DNA of 64,000 nucleotides from assembly GCF_023502235.1 (NCBI RefSeq), contig NZ_JAMFLY010000004.1:124001-188000 (forward strand), written 5' to 3'. The stretch is from Flagellimonas myxillae. GTDB taxonomy: Bacteria > Bacteroidota > Bacteroidia > Flavobacteriales > Flavobacteriaceae. Both the position numbers and the translations under genes were made by a program. Under the pieces are notes generated by a model, which worked only from the letters and a program-made list of their open reading frames with translations, searched no databases and was not told where the DNA came from. Positions 20,001 through 30,162 of the stretch are shown piece by piece; position 1 is the first letter of the stretch, and each line of letters opens with the position of its first letter.

Positions 20001-21327
20001 CCCGGTTTAATAGTACTGGATGTCCTTTAAGAACATTTTCCAGGATATCCCAAACCACAGGCTCTTTCTTGTCTATGATTTTCTTGGCTGATTTTACCGT
20101 CTTTACTATTCCTCTTTCAATCAGTTTTCTGATAACAAAAGGTTTGTACAGCTCAGCAGCCATATCTTTTGGCAGACCACATTCGTACAATTTCATTTCC
20201 GGTCCAACAACAATTACGGAACGGGCAGAGTAATCCACACGTTTACCGAGCAAGTTCTGACGGAAACGACCTTGTTTTCCTTTCAAGGAATCCGAAAGGG
20301 ATTTTAAGGGTCTGTTTGATTCTGTTTTTACCGCGGAGGCTTTTCTTGTATTATCGAACAAGGAATCCACAGCTTCTTGAAGCATACGCTTTTCGTTCCT
20401 CAAGATCACCTCTGGTGCCTTGATTTCCATCAAACGCTTCAAACGGTTGTTACGGATGATAACCCTACGGTACAAATCGTTCAAATCGGAAGTGGCAAAA
20501 CGTCCACCATCCAATGGTACCAATGGGCGTAATTCTGGTGGAATTACAGGAACCACCTTCATGATCATCCACTCCGGTCTGTTTTCACGATTATCTTGAG
20601 ATTCACGCAAGGCCTCAACAACTTGAAGTCTCTTAAGGGCCTCAGTCTTACGCTGCTTGGAAGTCTCCGTGTTTGCCTTGTGTCTCAATTGATAGGACAA
20701 TTCCTCCAAATCGATACGAGACAACAAATCGATTAAACATTCCGCACCCATTTTGGCTACGAACTTATTTGGATCGGAATCTTCCAAATATTGGTTTTCA
20801 GCCGGTAGCTCTTCCAAGATGTTCAAGTACTCCTCTTCGGTCAAGAAATCCATTTTGTTGATTTCCTCACCTTCTGGACCTTTGGCCAAACCTGGTTGGA
20901 TCACCACATACCTTTCGTAATAGATGATCATATCCAATTTCTTGGAAGGCAATCCCAAGAGGTAACCTATTTTGTTTGGAAGGGAACGGAAATACCAGAT
21001 GTGCGCTACAGGAACCACCAAGTTGATGTGCCCCACACGGTCTCTACGTACTTTTTTCTCCGTAACCTCCACACCACAACGATCACAAACAATACCACGG
21101 TAACGGATACGCTTGTACTTACCACAGGCACACTCATAATCCTTCACAGGACCGAAGATACGCTCACAGAACAATCCGTCACGCTCGGGCTTGTGCGTTC
21201 TGTAGTTAATGGTTTCAGGCTTTAACACCTCGCCACGGGACTCGGCCAAGATAGACTCCGGAGAGGCCAATCCGATGGAAATTTTGTCAAACCTTTTTGG
21301 TGCGTTATTATCTTTTATTCTAGCCAT
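17029..21327 (-). CDS. rpoC: DNA-directed RNA polymerase subunit beta'
   Basis: The 1432-residue length is typical of Bacteroidota. The N-terminal zinc site is C66-C68-C81-C84. The catalytic magnesium motif NADFDGD is at residues 475-481. The second zinc cluster includes [11 protein letters not shown] near residues 899-909. The clamp, bridge helix and C-terminal regions are continuous with no frameshift. The gene is the last of the operon, 44 bp after rpoB. Known role: with beta, alpha and omega it forms core RNA polymerase and carries the active-site magnesium. Confidence 0.98.
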   Translation of the reverse strand: MARIKDNNAPKRFDKISIGLASPESILAESRGEVLKPETINYRTHKPERDGLFCERIFGPVKDYECACGKYKRIRYRGIVCDRCGVEVTEKKVRRDRVGHINLVVPVAHIWYFRSLPNKIGYLLGLPSKKLDMIIYYERYVVIQPGLAKGPEGEEINKMDFLTEEEYLNILEELPAENQYLEDSDPNKFVAKMGAECLIDLLSRIDLEELSYQLRHKANTETSKQRKTEALKRLQVVEALRESQDNRENRPEWMIMKVVPVIPPELRPLVPLDGGRFATSDLNDLYRRVIIRNNRLKRLMEIKAPEVILRNEKRMLQEAVDSLFDNTRKASAVKTESNRPLKSLSDSLKGKQGRFRQNLLGKRVDYSARSVIVVGPEMKLYECGLPKDMAAELYKPFVIRKLIERGIVKTVKSAKKIIDKKEPVVWDILENVLKGHPVLLNRAPTLHRLGIQAFQPKLIEGKAIRLHPLACTAFNADFDGDQMAVHLPLGPEAILEAQLLMLASQNILNPANGSPITVPSQDMVLGLYYMTKEKKSTKKEPVKGEGLTFYSAEEVEIAFNEGKVELNAGIKVRAKDFNEEGELVNQIIETTCGRVLFNSVVPEQAGYINTVLNKKSLRNIIGDILAVTDVPTTAEFLDKIKTMGYEFAFKGGLSFSLGDIIIPPEKHDMINDANEQVDGIMMNYNMGLITNNERYNQVIDVWTSTNAMLTELAMKRIREDKQGFNSVYMMLDSGARGSKEQIRQLTGMRGLMAKPKKSTAGGGEIIENPILSNFKEGLSILEYFISTHGARKGLADTALKTADAGYLTRRLVDVSQDVIINIDDCGTLRGIEVQALKKNEEVVETLGERILGRVSLHDVYNPLNEELLLAAGQQISEADVKKVNAAPIEKIEVRSALTCEAPKGICAKCYGRNLATNKMVQRGEAVGVVAAQSIGEPGTQLTLRTFHVGGIAGNISEDNKLEAKFEGVAEIEDLRTVVGENSEGEKANIVISRTSEIKVVDSNTGITLSTNNIPYGSQLFVKNGAKIKPGTVICQWDPYNGVIVSEFTGQIAYENIEQGVTYQVEIDEQTGFQEKVISESRNKKLIPTLLIKDGKGETLRSYNLPVGSHLMVDDGEKIKEGKILVKIPRKSAKAGDITGGLPRVTELFEARNPSNPAVVSEIDGVVSFGKIKRGNREIIIEAKSGEIKKYLVKLSNQILVQENDYVRAGMPLSDGSITPEDILAIKGPSAVQQYLVNEVQEVYRLQGVKINDKHFEVVVRQMMRKVRIEDSGDTTFLENQLVHKDDFIRENDEIFGQKVVEDAGDSENLKPGQIISARALRDENSILRREDKTLVSARDAVAATATPILQGITRASLQTKSFISAASFQETTKVLNEAAVSGKVDTLEGLKENVIVGHKIPAGTGMRDYDSIIVGSKEEYDEIMARKEEFKF

Positions 21328-21371
21328 AATACTATGGAGATGATATGATTAAAAATGCTTTATAAACTTAA

Positions 21372-24300
21372 CTACTCTTCCAAACGGATATCCAAGCCCA
21401 ATCCTTTAAGCTCGTGCATCAATACATTGAAAGATTCTGGCAATCCAGGTTCTGGCATGGTCTCACCTTTTACAATGGACTCATAGGTCTTGGCCCTTCC
21501 GATAACGTCGTCCGACTTCACGGTCAGGATTTCACGTAAGGTCGATGAAGCTCCATAGGCCTCCAATGCCCAAACCTCCATCTCACCAAAACGCTGACCA
21601 CCAAACTGTGCCTTACCACCCAACGGCTGTTGCGTGATCAAGGAGTATGGTCCAATAGATCTGGCGTGCATCTTATCGTCTACCATGTGTCCTAGTTTCA
21701 ACATGTAGATTACACCCACAGTTGCTGCTTGGTCGAAACGTTTCCCTGTTCCACCATCATACAAGTGGGTATGTCCAAATCTTGGTACGCCTGCCTCATC
21801 GGTAAGCTCATTGATCTGTTCCAAAGTAGCACCATCAAAAATTGGGGTTCCATATTTTCTGCCCAATTTAAGACCTGCCCAACCCAATACGGTTTCGTAG
21901 ATCTGTCCAATGTTCATCCTTGAAGGTACCCCAAGTGGATTCAATACAATGTCCACAGGAGTTCCATCTTCCAAGAAAGGCATATCTTCTTGACGAACGA
22001 TACGGGCAACAATACCTTTGTTACCGTGACGACCGGCCATTTTATCACCAACTTTAAGCTTACGCTTTTTGGCAATATACACCTTGGCCAACTTCATGAT
22101 ACCTGCAGGAAGCTCATCCCCAACTGAGATGGTAAACTTGTCCCTTCTTAGGTTACCTTGAATATCGTTCAGCTTGATCTTGTAGTTGTGCAACAAATCG
22201 GCCACCAAAGCATTGGTTTTATCATCTGTTGTCCAGCTACCGCCAACCAAGTGTGCAAAATCGTCAACAGCGTTCAACATTTTGATGGTGTATTTCTTTC
22301 CTTTTGGAAGTACTTCTTCACCCAAATCGTTGATCACTCCTTGTGAAGTCTTACCATTGATCAATCCAAAGAGTTTTTCGATCAAAACATCTTTCAACTG
22401 CTGGAATTTCACTTCGTAGTCCATTTCCAATCTGGAAATAGCCTCTTTGTCCTCGGAACGCTTACGCTTATCCTTGATGGAACGGGAGAACAACTTCTTG
22501 TCGATCACCACCCCTCTCAAAGAAGGAGAAGCTTTCAAGGAAGCATCTTTTACATCACCCGCTTTATCACCAAAGATGGCACGTAACAATTTCTCTTCCG
22601 GAGTTGGATCGGATTCTCCTTTTGGAGTAATCTTACCAATTAGGATATCACCAGGCTTAACTTCAGCACCAATACGGATCATACCGTACTCGTCCAAATC
22701 CTTGGTCGCTTCTTCAGATACGTTTGGAATATCGTTGGTCAATTCCTCAGCACCCAATTTGGTATCCCTAACTTCAAGGGCGTACTCGTCAATATGGATG
22801 GAGGTAAAGATATCTTCACGCACCACTTTTTCAGAGATTACGATCGCATCCTCAAAGTTGTATCCTTTCCACGGCATGAAGGCTACTTTCATGTTTCTAC
22901 CCAAGGCCAATTCACCTTTTTCGGTAGCGTATCCTTCACAAAGTACCTGACCTTTTTTCACCTTATCGCCTTTTCTAACAATAGGTTTAAGGTTGATACT
23001 GGTACCTTGGTTGGTTTTTCTAAATTTCACCAAATCGTAGGTCTTGGAATCTTCCTCGAAGCTTACCAAGCGCTCTTCGTCTGTTCTGGTGTATTTGATA
23101 GTGATCTGCTGAGCATCCACATATTCCACAACCCCATCACCTTCTGCATTGATCAATACCCTGGAATCGGTTGCTACCTGTCTTTCCAAACCAGTACCTA
23201 CAATCGGGGATTGAGGTCTTAACAACGGAACAGCCTGACGCATCATGTTTGATCCCATCAAGGCACGGTTCGCATCATCATGCTCCAAGAATGGAATCAA
23301 GGATGCCGAAATGGAAGCAATCTGGTTTGGTGCAACATCCGTATAGTTAACCTCTGAAGGATCAACTACTGGGAAATCACCTTCTTCACGGGCAATTACT
23401 TTATCGTCCTCAATCTTTCCTTTGGCATCCATTGGAATGTTTGCCTGGGAAATCTTCATTCCTTCTTCTTCCTCAGCACTTAGGTACACATACTCCTTTG
23501 TATCCACTACGCCATTGGCAACCTTGCGGTATGGAGTTTCCAAGAAGCCCATTGGGTTTACCTTGGCGAATACGGAAAGGGAAGAAATCAAACCAATGTT
23601 CGGTCCTTCAGGAGTTTCAATTGGACAAAGTCTTCCGTAGTGGGTATAGTGAACGTCACGTACCTCGAAACCGGCTCTTTCACGGGAAAGACCCCCTGGT
23701 CCAAGGGCGGACAATCTTCTTTTGTGCGTAATCTCAGCCAATGGATTCGTTTGATCCATAAACTGGGAAAGCTGGTTGGTACCAAAGAACGAGTTGATAA
23801 CGGAAGACAAGGTCTTCGCATTGATCAAATCAATTGGGGTAAATACCTCGTTGTCACGCACGTTCATACGCTCACGAATGGTACGTGCCATACGCGCCAA
23901 TCCAACACCGAATTGTGAAGACAACTGCTCCCCTACGGTCCTAACACGACGGTTGGACAAGTGATCGATATCATCAATCTCCGCTTTGGAGTTGATCAAC
24001 TCGATCAAGTACTTGATGATGGTAATGATATCTTCCTTGGTCAAGACTTGCTTGTCCATTCCAATATCAAGACCCAATTTTTTGTTCATTCGGTAACGAC
24101 CAACCTCACCTAGGTTGTAACGCTGATCGGAGAAGAACAATTTATCGATAATACCACGCGCAGTTTCCTCATCTGGCGGCTCGGCATTACGCAATTGTCT
24201 GTAGATATGTTCTACCGCCTCTTTTTCGGAGTTGGTAGGATCCTTTTGCAAGGTGTTGTGAATAATGGCATAGTCAGACTGCGCATTGTTCTCTTTGTGA

Positions 24301-25184
24301 AGTAGGATGGTTTTCACATCGGCGTCGATGATCTCATCCACATGTTCTTTTTCAAGAACGGTATCACGATCTAGGATAATCTCATTACGCTCAATGGAAA
24401 CTACTTCACCGGTATCTTCATCCACGAAATCCTCGTGCCAAGTGTTCAATACCCTAGCAGCAAGTTTTCTACCCAAAACCTTCTTTAATCCGGTTTTGGT
24501 AACCTTTACTTCTTCGGAAAGGTCAAAGATTTCCAAAATGTCCTTATCCCTTTCAAATCCGATAGCTCGGAAAAGTGTGGTTACGGGTAATTTTTTCTTT
24601 CTATCAATATAGGCGTACATCACCCCATTGATATCTGTTGCAAATTCAATCCAAGACCCTTTGAATGGGATTACCCTGGCTGAATATAGCTTTGTACCGT
24701 TGGCGTGGAAAGATTGCCCAAAGAACACACCGGGAGAACGGTGCAACTGGGAAACAACAACTCTTTCCGCTCCATTGATCACGAAGGTCCCACTTGGGGT
24801 CATGTACGGAATGGTACCCAAGTACACATCCTGTACGATGGTCTCAAAATCCTCATGTTCTGGATCGGTACAGTATAATTTTAGACGTGCCTTTAAAGGA
24901 ACGCTATAGGTAAGACCACGCTCTATACATTCTTGGATGGAATATCTTGGTGGATCTATAAAGTAGTCTAGAAATTCGAGTACAAACTGGTTTCTAGTGT
25001 CAGTAATTGGAAAATTTTCCATGAAGGTATTGTAGAGACCTTCATTTCCTCTTTCGTCAGATTTAGTTTCAAGCTGGAAAAAGTCTTGAAAGGATTTAAT
25101 CTGAATGTCCAAGAAATCCGGGTATTCCGGTATGTTCTTAGCGGATGCGAAATTTACTCTTTCAGTATTGTTTGTGAACATCAA
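21372..25184 (-). CDS. rpoB: DNA-directed RNA polymerase subunit beta
   Basis: The product has 1270 residues. The rifampicin-binding cluster ([20 protein letters not shown], then [13 protein letters not shown]) carries the wild-type Asp, His and Ser at the positions where resistance changes usually occur, so a sensitive allele is expected. Later motifs include [12 protein letters not shown] and the C-terminal [18 protein letters not shown] that contacts beta'. Translation may begin at ATG 25184 or at the next codon, also ATG (25181). The gene lies between rplL and rpoC. The 126-bp gap to rplL holds an imperfect hairpin. Confidence 0.98.
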   Translation of the reverse strand: MMFTNNTERVNFASAKNIPEYPDFLDIQIKSFQDFFQLETKSDERGNEGLYNTFMENFPITDTRNQFVLEFLDYFIDPPRYSIQECIERGLTYSVPLKARLKLYCTDPEHEDFETIVQDVYLGTIPYMTPSGTFVINGAERVVVSQLHRSPGVFFGQSFHANGTKLYSARVIPFKGSWIEFATDINGVMYAYIDRKKKLPVTTLFRAIGFERDKDILEIFDLSEEVKVTKTGLKKVLGRKLAARVLNTWHEDFVDEDTGEVVSIERNEIILDRDTVLEKEHVDEIIDADVKTILLHKENNAQSDYAIIHNTLQKDPTNSEKEAVEHIYRQLRNAEPPDEETARGIIDKLFFSDQRYNLGEVGRYRMNKKLGLDIGMDKQVLTKEDIITIIKYLIELINSKAEIDDIDHLSNRRVRTVGEQLSSQFGVGLARMARTIRERMNVRDNEVFTPIDLINAKTLSSVINSFFGTNQLSQFMDQTNPLAEITHKRRLSALGPGGLSRERAGFEVRDVHYTHYGRLCPIETPEGPNIGLISSLSVFAKVNPMGFLETPYRKVANGVVDTKEYVYLSAEEEEGMKISQANIPMDAKGKIEDDKVIAREEGDFPVVDPSEVNYTDVAPNQIASISASLIPFLEHDDANRALMGSNMMRQAVPLLRPQSPIVGTGLERQVATDSRVLINAEGDGVVEYVDAQQITIKYTRTDEERLVSFEEDSKTYDLVKFRKTNQGTSINLKPIVRKGDKVKKGQVLCEGYATEKGELALGRNMKVAFMPWKGYNFEDAIVISEKVVREDIFTSIHIDEYALEVRDTKLGAEELTNDIPNVSEEATKDLDEYGMIRIGAEVKPGDILIGKITPKGESDPTPEEKLLRAIFGDKAGDVKDASLKASPSLRGVVIDKKLFSRSIKDKRKRSEDKEAISRLEMDYEVKFQQLKDVLIEKLFGLINGKTSQGVINDLGEEVLPKGKKYTIKMLNAVDDFAHLVGGSWTTDDKTNALVADLLHNYKIKLNDIQGNLRRDKFTISVGDELPAGIMKLAKVYIAKKRKLKVGDKMAGRHGNKGIVARIVRQEDMPFLEDGTPVDIVLNPLGVPSRMNIGQIYETVLGWAGLKLGRKYGTPIFDGATLEQINELTDEAGVPRFGHTHLYDGGTGKRFDQAATVGVIYMLKLGHMVDDKMHARSIGPYSLITQQPLGGKAQFGGQRFGEMEVWALEAYGASSTLREILTVKSDDVIGRAKTYESIVKGETMPEPGLPESFNVLMHELKGLGLDIRLEE

Positions 25185-25255
25185 TGGACAAGTTTTGATC
25201 GTGAATACTATGCGGGTCGGTGTACGGCTTTATACACTCCTTATTAAAAGAGGCT

Positions 25256-25285
25256 AAGGCCTAACCATTAAAATGGAAAGACCTT
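25256..25285 (-). other. imperfect hairpin in the rplL-rpoB spacer
   Basis: Outer pairs AAGG/CCTT and inner pairs CCATT/AATGG with a 2-base loop form an interrupted stem. It is not followed by a T run. Spacers at this position in other bacteria contain an attenuator or RNA-processing site, but that role is only an inference here. Confidence 0.35.
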
Positions 25286-25310
25286 AACCAAACTTGTATG
25301 GTAAAAGCTA

Positions 25311-25694
25311 TTATTTAAGCTCAACTTCTGCTCCAGCTTCTTCTAATGATTTTTTGATACCTTCTGCCTCATCTTTGGCAATTCCCTCCTTAACAGCTTT
25401 AGGTGCGCTGTCAACGATGTCCTTAGCATCTTTTAATCCAAGACCGGTCAACTCTTTTACAAGTTTAACAACAGCCAATTTGGAAGCACCGGCAGCTTTA
25501 AGGATAACATCAAATTCTGTTTTTTCCTCAGCAGCTTCACCTTCACCACCACCAGCGGCAGCACCACCAGCAACAGCTACTGCAGCAGCAGCAGGCTCAA
25601 TACCGTATTCTTCTTTTAATATGTCGGCCAACTCGTTTACCTCTTTTACTGTTAGGTTAACCAACTGTTCTGCAAAATCTTTTAAATCTGCCAT
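25311..25694 (-). CDS. rplL: 50S ribosomal protein L7/L12
   Basis: This 127-residue acidic stalk protein has an N-terminal dimerisation helix pair ([20 protein letters not shown]), an Ala/Gly-rich hinge (about 35-58) and the conserved C-terminal domain ([20 protein letters not shown] ... [12 protein letters not shown] ... [10 protein letters not shown]). It recruits translation factors to the ribosome. It lies between rplJ and rpoB in the usual order, 54 bp after rplJ. Confidence 0.98.
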   Translation of the reverse strand: MADLKDFAEQLVNLTVKEVNELADILKEEYGIEPAAAAVAVAGGAAAGGGEGEAAEEKTEFDVILKAAGASKLAVVKLVKELTGLGLKDAKDIVDSAPKAVKEGIAKDEAEGIKKSLEEAGAEVELK

Positions 25695-25748
25695 TTTTCT
25701 ATCGTTTAAATAAAATTTTTAAAATATACTTAGTTAATTGTGCGCGAA

Positions 25749-26267
25749 TTATTCTTTTTCAGACAAAGTCTTAAGGATACCGGCCAGTTTACCACCACCT
25801 GATTTAAGACCAGAAATAACATTCTTGGCCGGTGATTGCAACAATCCGATGATATCCCCAATAACTTCCTCTTTGGACTTGATATTAACAAGTGCCTCAA
25901 GGTTTTCATCCCCGATATAAACTGCCTCCTCAATGAAAGCACCCTTCAATACGGGTCTATCTGATTTTTTTCTAAAGTTCTTGATAAGTTTCGCAGGTGC
26001 GTTTCCGGTTTCGGAAAACATCATGGAGGTATTCCCTTTCAATACTTCGGGAAGTTCTCCAAACTCCTTGTCAGAAGCTTCCATTGCTTTTGCAAGCAAG
26101 GTGTTCTTTACGACTGCAAGTTTAATGTTTGCTTTAAAACAAGCTCTTCTTAAATTAGAAGTTGTTGTAGCATCCAAACCTGATATATCCGCCAAGTAAA
26201 TATTAGCGTTATCAGCCAACTGTGCAGTCAAGTCTTCTATTACGATTGCTTTTTCTTCTCTTGTCAT
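25749..26267 (-). CDS. rplJ: 50S ribosomal protein L10
   Basis: The 172-residue protein shows MTREEKAIVIEDLTAQLADN at the N-terminus, the L10 core (RRACFKANIKLAVVKNTLLA, then KGNTSMMFS) and a C-terminal helix that binds L12 dimers. It forms the stalk base with L11 and L12. The 22-bp gap to rplA is too short for an extensive L10 leader, so classical autoregulation by a separate leader upstream of rplJ is not obvious. Confidence 0.98.
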   Translation of the reverse strand: MTREEKAIVIEDLTAQLADNANIYLADISGLDATTTSNLRRACFKANIKLAVVKNTLLAKAMEASDKEFGELPEVLKGNTSMMFSETGNAPAKLIKNFRKKSDRPVLKGAFIEEAVYIGDENLEALVNIKSKEEVIGDIIGLLQSPAKNVISGLKSGGGKLAGILKTLSEKE

Positions 26268-26289
26268 AATTAAAATATTGAACTACCAG

Positions 26290-26982
26290 TTAGGAAACTG
26301 CTTTTGGGTCTAATTGAACACTTGGACTCATGGTACTGGACAAGTAGATGCTCTTCATATAAACACCTTTTGCCGCTGCAGGCTTCATTTTTACCAAAGT
26401 ATCTAACAATTCCTTGGTGTTACCTGCAATTTTGTCCGCAGAAAAAGAAGCTTTTCCTATTGCTGCGTGTACAATTCCAGTCTTGTCCACTTTAAAGTCA
26501 ATCTTACCAGCCTTCACATCGGAAACAGCCTTGGCCACGTCCATAGTTACTGTGCCAGTCTTTGGATTGGGCATTAAACCTCTAGGTCCCAAAACTCTAC
26601 CAAGGGGTCCAAGTTTACCCATAACGCTTGGCATGGTGATGATCACATCAACATCTGTCCAACCGCCTTTGATTTTATCCAAATATTCATCTAACCCAAC
26701 AAAGTCAGCACCAGCCTCTTTGGCTTCTGCTTCCTTATCTGGGGTCACCAACGCCAAAACCTTAACGTCCTTACCTGTTCCGTGGGGAAGGGTAACCACG
26801 CCACGCACCATTTGGTTTGCTTTTCGTGGGTCTACACCCAAACGAACCGCAAGGTCTATGGAAGCGTCAAATTTTACGTTGGTTATTTCTTTTACTAAAG
26901 CTGATGCCTCTTCCAAAGAATAAAGCTTATTCTTATCGATCTTGGAATGGGCTTCCTTTTGCTTTTTAGTCAATCTTGCCAT
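26290..26982 (-). CDS. rplA: 50S ribosomal protein L1
   Basis: Starting at ATG 26982 the protein has 230 residues ([16 protein letters not shown]...), the usual length. An upstream in-frame ATG at 27057 would add 25 residues and run into rplK, so it is rejected. Diagnostic motifs are LPHGTGK, the segment ending MPSVMGKLG, and [17 protein letters not shown]1 binds 23S rRNA at the E-site stalk and in many bacteria represses the L11 operon. The gene starts 19 bp after the rplK stop. Confidence 0.97.
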   Translation of the reverse strand: MARLTKKQKEAHSKIDKNKLYSLEEASALVKEITNVKFDASIDLAVRLGVDPRKANQMVRGVVTLPHGTGKDVKVLALVTPDKEAEAKEAGADFVGLDEYLDKIKGGWTDVDVIITMPSVMGKLGPLGRVLGPRGLMPNPKTGTVTMDVAKAVSDVKAGKIDFKVDKTGIVHAAIGKASFSADKIAGNTKELLDTLVKMKPAAAKGVYMKSIYLSSTMSPSVQLDPKAVS

Positions 26983-27001
26983 TATAAATTGCTTTAAGAT
27001 T

Positions 27002-27439
27002 TTAAAAAGGTCTCTTACCGGCCACTTTAAGTCCCATGGAACGTGCAGTACCCGCAACCATACTCATTGCAGATTCTACGGTAAAAGCATTCAAATCGAC
27101 CATTTTGTCTTCAGCGATCGCTTTTACTTGATCCCATGATACAGAACCAGATTTAACCCTGTTAGGTTCGCCAGATCCTTTTTTAATCTTAGCTGCTTCC
27201 AACAATTGAACTGCCGCGGGTGGTGTTTTTACAACAAACTCGAAAGATTTGTCTTTGTAAACGGTGATAACAACAGGTAATACTTTACCTGGCTTGTCCT
27301 GTGTACGCGCATTAAACTGCTTACAGAACTCCATAATGTTAACACCAGCAGCACCTAAGGCGGGTCCAACCGGTGGCGATGGATTCGCAGCACCTCCCCT
27401 AACTTGTAATTTAACTACCTTATCTACTTCTTTTGCCAT
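27002..27439 (-). CDS. rplK: 50S ribosomal protein L11
   Basis: The 145-residue protein contains the signature regions [20 protein letters not shown] and [18 protein letters not shown], and ends with the RNA-binding C-terminal domain ([19 protein letters not shown]). The Pro-rich thiostrepton-binding segment is intact. The gene opens the rplKAJL group, 151 bp after nusG. That gap contains short direct repeats and may hold a promoter, although no exact TAnnTTTG was found. Confidence 0.98.
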   Translation of the reverse strand: MAKEVDKVVKLQVRGGAANPSPPVGPALGAAGVNIMEFCKQFNARTQDKPGKVLPVVITVYKDKSFEFVVKTPPAAVQLLEAAKIKKGSGEPNRVKSGSVSWDQVKAIAEDKMVDLNAFTVESAMSMVAGTARSMGLKVAGKRPF

Positions 27440-27519
27440 TGTTTTTAATTAAAATGAAAGTGTGTCAATTGGAAGCAACACAACTTTATATATGTAACAG
27501 CTCTATTATTCTATTTTGA

Positions 27520-27598
27520 GAGACAAGATTTTTGGAGACAAGAGACAAGACAAATTCTGGTCTTGCATCTTGATTCTTTTAATCTTGAATCTATACTT
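27520..27598. repeat. short AGACAAG direct and inverted repeats in the nusG-rplK spacer
   Basis: GAGACAAGA-type heptamers occur several times at 27522-27561, and complementary TCTTG words follow at 27563-27592. They could form several alternative hairpins. The pattern resembles low-complexity spacers often seen in Flavobacteriia; no function is assigned. Confidence 0.45.
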
Positions 27599-28142
27599 TC
27601 TCTACTTGCATATAGCTCAGTTCCAATGGTGTTTTTCTACCGAAAATTTTCACCATAACCTCCAGCTTACGCTTTTCTTCATTGATTTTCTCAACAGTTC
27701 CGTTGAAACCGTTGAAAGGACCATCAATAACCTTGACCGTTTCACCCAACACAAATGGAATGGCAACATTGTCCGTATTTACGGCAAGCTCATCCACTTT
27801 TCCTAGCATTCGGTTCACCTCCGATTTTCTCAAAGGCACAGGGTCACCACCTTTGGTTTCCCCTAAAAAGCCAATTACATTGGTGATGGAACGGATAATG
27901 TGCACCATCTCACCTCCCAAATTGGCCTTGATCATGATATATCCCGGAAAGTAAACACGCTCTTTGTTGATTTTCTTTCCGTTACGGATCTGAACAACTT
28001 TTTCGGTAGGAACAAGGACCTCTTCAAGGTAATCGCCAAAACCGTTGCGCTCTACCTCACTTTCGATATAGCCCTTGATCTTGTTCTCTTGACCACTGAC
28101 TGCCCTTACTACATACCACTTTTTCTCCAGAACCTCAGACAT
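27591..28142 (-). CDS. nusG: transcription termination/antitermination protein NusG
   Basis: From ATG 28142 the protein has 183 residues (MSEVLEKKWYVVRAVSGQEN). The in-frame TTG two codons upstream is less likely. It has an NGN domain that binds RNA polymerase (about 9-110, with FPGYIMIKANL) and a C-terminal KOW domain (VIDGPFNGFNGTVEKINEEK). NusG couples RNA polymerase to Rho and to the ribosome through S10. It follows secE with a gap of 6 bp, the usual secE-nusG pair. Confidence 0.97.
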   Translation of the reverse strand: MSEVLEKKWYVVRAVSGQENKIKGYIESEVERNGFGDYLEEVLVPTEKVVQIRNGKKINKERVYFPGYIMIKANLGGEMVHIIRSITNVIGFLGETKGGDPVPLRKSEVNRMLGKVDELAVNTDNVAIPFVLGETVKVIDGPFNGFNGTVEKINEEKRKLEVMVKIFGRKTPLELSYMQVEKV

Positions 28143-28148
28143 ACCCAA

Positions 28149-28337
28149 TTATCCTATTACGTTATCAAAATACAATCGAATCAACTTGCTGAAAAGGGAA
28201 TCAACACCCCAGGTTGCCAAGGCAAATAGGATGGAAAATACTGCCACAACCACCATAAGGTTAGAAGCTCTTTCCCTGTCCAACCAAGTGACATTGCTTT
28301 TTAATTCCTCAAAAGATTCCTTTATGTAAGTCAACAT
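28149..28337 (-). CDS. secE: preprotein translocase subunit SecE
   Basis: This is the short one-helix form of SecE, 62 residues, typical of Bacteroidota. An amphipathic N-terminal part (MLTYIKESFEELKSNVTW) is followed by one membrane helix (about 27-46, LMVVVAVFSILFALATWGVD) and a short tail. SecE clamps SecY in the SecYEG channel. Its position directly before nusG and after tRNA-Trp supports the call. The ATG at 28337 is the only plausible start. Confidence 0.95.
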   Translation of the reverse strand: MLTYIKESFEELKSNVTWLDRERASNLMVVVAVFSILFALATWGVDSLFSKLIRLYFDNVIG

Positions 28338-28369
28338 AATTCTTGTATTTTCTCAGCATGCTTCGACTG

Positions 28370-28541
28370 TACTCAGCACAGGCTTCGGAGAGATTTCCCA
28401 TTGGTTAATGCTCTCGTCTCGCATACTTTTTTGTCTTTTCCACTTTGCACGGGAGGAGAGACTTCCTTCGACTAAACTCAGGATAAACTTCTCGTCCCAG
28501 TATACTTTTCGTCTATTCTACTTTGCACGGGAGGAGAGACT
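28370..28541. repeat. tandem units of REP element plus tRNA-Trp 3'-end copy
   Basis: A 22-bp exact direct repeat occurs at 28442-28463 and 28520-28541. The second copy is the 3' end of the tRNA-Trp gene (last 16 nt plus 6 nt of flank); the first is a displaced copy without the rest of the tRNA. Imperfect similarity continues for about 25 bp to the left of both. REP-like TTCGACTnnnCTCAG sequences lie at 28372-28385 and 28468-28481, one before each copy. The unit is about 78 bp. Confidence 0.8.
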
Positions 28542-28598
28542 CGAACTCCCGACACCTGGTTTTGGAGACCAGTGCTCTACCAACTGAGCTACACCCGT
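28526..28598 (-). tRNA. tRNA-Trp (CCA anticodon)
   Basis: The 73-nt cloverleaf has the anticodon loop CTCCAAA, a D-arm AGCTCAGTTGGTAGAGC and a T-arm GGGAG-TTCGAGT-CTCTC. The acceptor stem is ACGGGTG/CTCCCGT with one T-T mismatch at the sixth pair. The discriminator is G and CCA is not encoded. It lies between tuf and secE, a conserved position. Confidence 0.95.
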
Positions 28599-28615
28599 TT
28601 ATATTTACACTGAAA

Positions 28616-28640
28616 GGTATTCCGCATAAAACGGAACACC
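28616..28640 (-). other. hairpin between tuf and tRNA-Trp
   Basis: GGTATTCCG (28616-28624) pairs with CGGAACACC (28632-28640), a 9-bp stem with one G-T pair and a 7-base loop. On the minus strand it is followed only by TTTCAG. It may be a weak terminator of tuf or an RNA-processing site before tRNA-Trp. Confidence 0.45.
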
Positions 28641-28670
28641 CTTTAGTGCAATATTTTATTGTAAAATGAT

Positions 28671-29858
28671 TTAATCTAGGATCTCAGTAACCTGACCGGC
28701 ACCTACCGTTCTACCACCCTCACGGATAGCGAAACGAAGACCTACACTCAATGCGATTGGTTGAATCAAATCAACATTGATAGTCAAGTTATCACCAGGC
28801 ATTACCATTTCAACTCCATCAGGAAGACCAATGTTTCCTGTTACGTCAGTAGTTCTAACATAGAACTGTGGACGGTAGTTGTTGTGGAATGGAGTGTGAC
28901 GACCACCTTCTTCTTTCTTAAGGATATAAACCTCTGCTTTGAATTTAGCGTGTGGCTTAACGGAACCTGGCTTACAGATTACCATACCTCTTTTGATATC
29001 GGATTTTTCAATACCTCTCAAAAGGATACCTACGTTATCACCAGCTTCACCTCTATCCAAAATCTTACGGAACATCTCAACACCAGTAATGGTAGAAGCC
29101 AATTTCTCAGCACCCATACCAATGATATCAACTGCATCACCAGTATTGGCGACACCAGTTTCGATACGACCAGTAGCAACAGTACCACGACCAGTAATGG
29201 TGAATACATCTTCTACAGGCATCAAGAAGTCTTTATCAACATCTCTTTTTGGAAGCTCGATCCACTCATCAACAGCAGCCATCAATTCCATAACAGTATC
29301 AACCCATTTTTGCTCACCGTTAAGTGCTCCAAGGGCAGAACCGGAAATTACAGGTCCGTTGTCACCATCATACTCATAGAAAGAAAGCAATTCCCTTACT
29401 TCCATCTCAACAAGTTCCAAAAGCTCCTCATCGTCAACCATGTCAACTTTGTTCAAGAAAACAACAATTCTTGGAATACCAACCTGACGTCCAAGAAGGA
29501 TGTGCTCACGAGTTTGTGGCATAGGTCCATCAGTTGCAGCAACAACCAAGATAGCACCGTCCATTTGAGCAGCACCAGTAACCATGTTCTTTACGTAATC
29601 CGCGTGACCTGGACAGTCAACGTGAGCGTAGTGACGGTTCTGAGTTTGATACTCTACGTGAGAAGTGTTAATTGTAATACCCCTTTCTTTTTCCTCAGGC
29701 GCATTATCAATAGAATCAAAGCTTCTAAGCTCTGACAAACCTGCATTAGCCAATACAGTAGTAATAGCAGCAGTCAATGTGGTTTTACCATGATCCACGT
29801 GTCCAATAGTACCAATATTTAAGTGCGGTTTGGAACGATCAAAAGTTTCCTTTGCCAT
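28671..29858 (-). CDS. tuf: translation elongation factor Tu
   Basis: EF-Tu has 395 residues. GTPase motifs are [10 protein letters not shown] (about 19-28), the T-containing switch I with [17 protein letters not shown] and NKVDMVDD. Domain 2 ([18 protein letters not shown]) and domain 3 ([20 protein letters not shown]) are intact. It delivers aminoacyl-tRNA to the ribosome. The gene is flanked by tRNA-Thr(GGT) and tRNA-Trp, the same neighbourhood as tufB in Escherichia coli, and is likely co-transcribed with the four tRNAs upstream. Confidence 0.98.
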   Translation of the reverse strand: MAKETFDRSKPHLNIGTIGHVDHGKTTLTAAITTVLANAGLSELRSFDSIDNAPEEKERGITINTSHVEYQTQNRHYAHVDCPGHADYVKNMVTGAAQMDGAILVVAATDGPMPQTREHILLGRQVGIPRIVVFLNKVDMVDDEELLELVEMEVRELLSFYEYDGDNGPVISGSALGALNGEQKWVDTVMELMAAVDEWIELPKRDVDKDFLMPVEDVFTITGRGTVATGRIETGVANTGDAVDIIGMGAEKLASTITGVEMFRKILDRGEAGDNVGILLRGIEKSDIKRGMVICKPGSVKPHAKFKAEVYILKKEEGGRHTPFHNNYRPQFYVRTTDVTGNIGLPDGVEMVMPGDNLTINVDLIQPIALSVGLRFAIREGGRTVGAGQVTEILD

Positions 29859-29908
29859 TTTTAAATAATTTTAATCTTAGTTTATATTAGTGTGTACAAA
29901 TCGTTTTG

Positions 29909-29980
29909 AGCCAATGACGGGATTTGAACCCGTGACCTCTTCCTTACCAAGGAAACGCTCTACCCCTGAGCTACACCGGC
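29909..29980 (-). tRNA. tRNA-Thr (GGT anticodon)
   Basis: The 72-nt cloverleaf has acceptor GCCGGTG/CATTGGC (two G-T pairs), anticodon loop TTGGTAA and a T-loop in CGGGTTCAAATCCCG. The discriminator is T and CCA is not encoded. It lies 50 bp upstream of tuf. Confidence 0.95.
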
Positions 29981-30028
29981 GTAAAGTGTTGAATCAACTC
30001 CTTCAAAATCCTTTTTAAAGGAAGAGAC

Positions 30029-30044
30029 TCCTGCCTTCGCAGGA
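30029..30044. repeat. small palindrome (REP-like) between tRNA-Gly and tRNA-Thr(GGT)
   Basis: TCCTGC and GCAGGA form a 6-bp stem around CTTC. The word CTGCCTTCGCAGGA is a common dispersed palindrome type in flavobacterial spacers. It lies on the far side of the displaced tRNA-Gly fragment. Confidence 0.55.
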
Positions 30045-30064
30045 AAGACAAAAATGTCAATTTA

Positions 30065-30162
30065 GAGCGGGAGACCGGGTTTCCCTCGTCTTCGCTCAGG
30101 ATAAACTTCTCACCCTACCAAAAGGCCAATCACTTTATCCTTTTTGAGCGGGAGACCGGGTT
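30065..30162. repeat. displaced tRNA-Gly 3' end with REP element
   Basis: A 17-bp exact direct repeat occurs at 30065-30081 and 30146-30162, period 81 bp. The second copy is the last 16 nt of tRNA-Gly plus one flanking base; the first is an orphan copy. Between them CTCAGGATAAACTTCTC (30095-30111) is identical to 28477-28493 beside tRNA-Trp. Both junctions fall three bases before the end of the T-loop. Confidence 0.8.

Noticed and set aside
26983-27057. N-terminal extension of L1
   Set aside because: The extra residues overlap the end of rplK and do not match L1; MARLTKKQK is the normal start.
28442-28463. Orphan tRNA-Trp 3' end considered as a second tRNA gene
   Set aside because: Only the last 16 nt of the tRNA are present; there is no anticodon or D-arm.
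28761-29735. 324-codon plus-strand frame over tuf
   Set aside because: It lies fully antisense to EF-Tu, a highly expressed conserved gene; its length reflects biased codon use.
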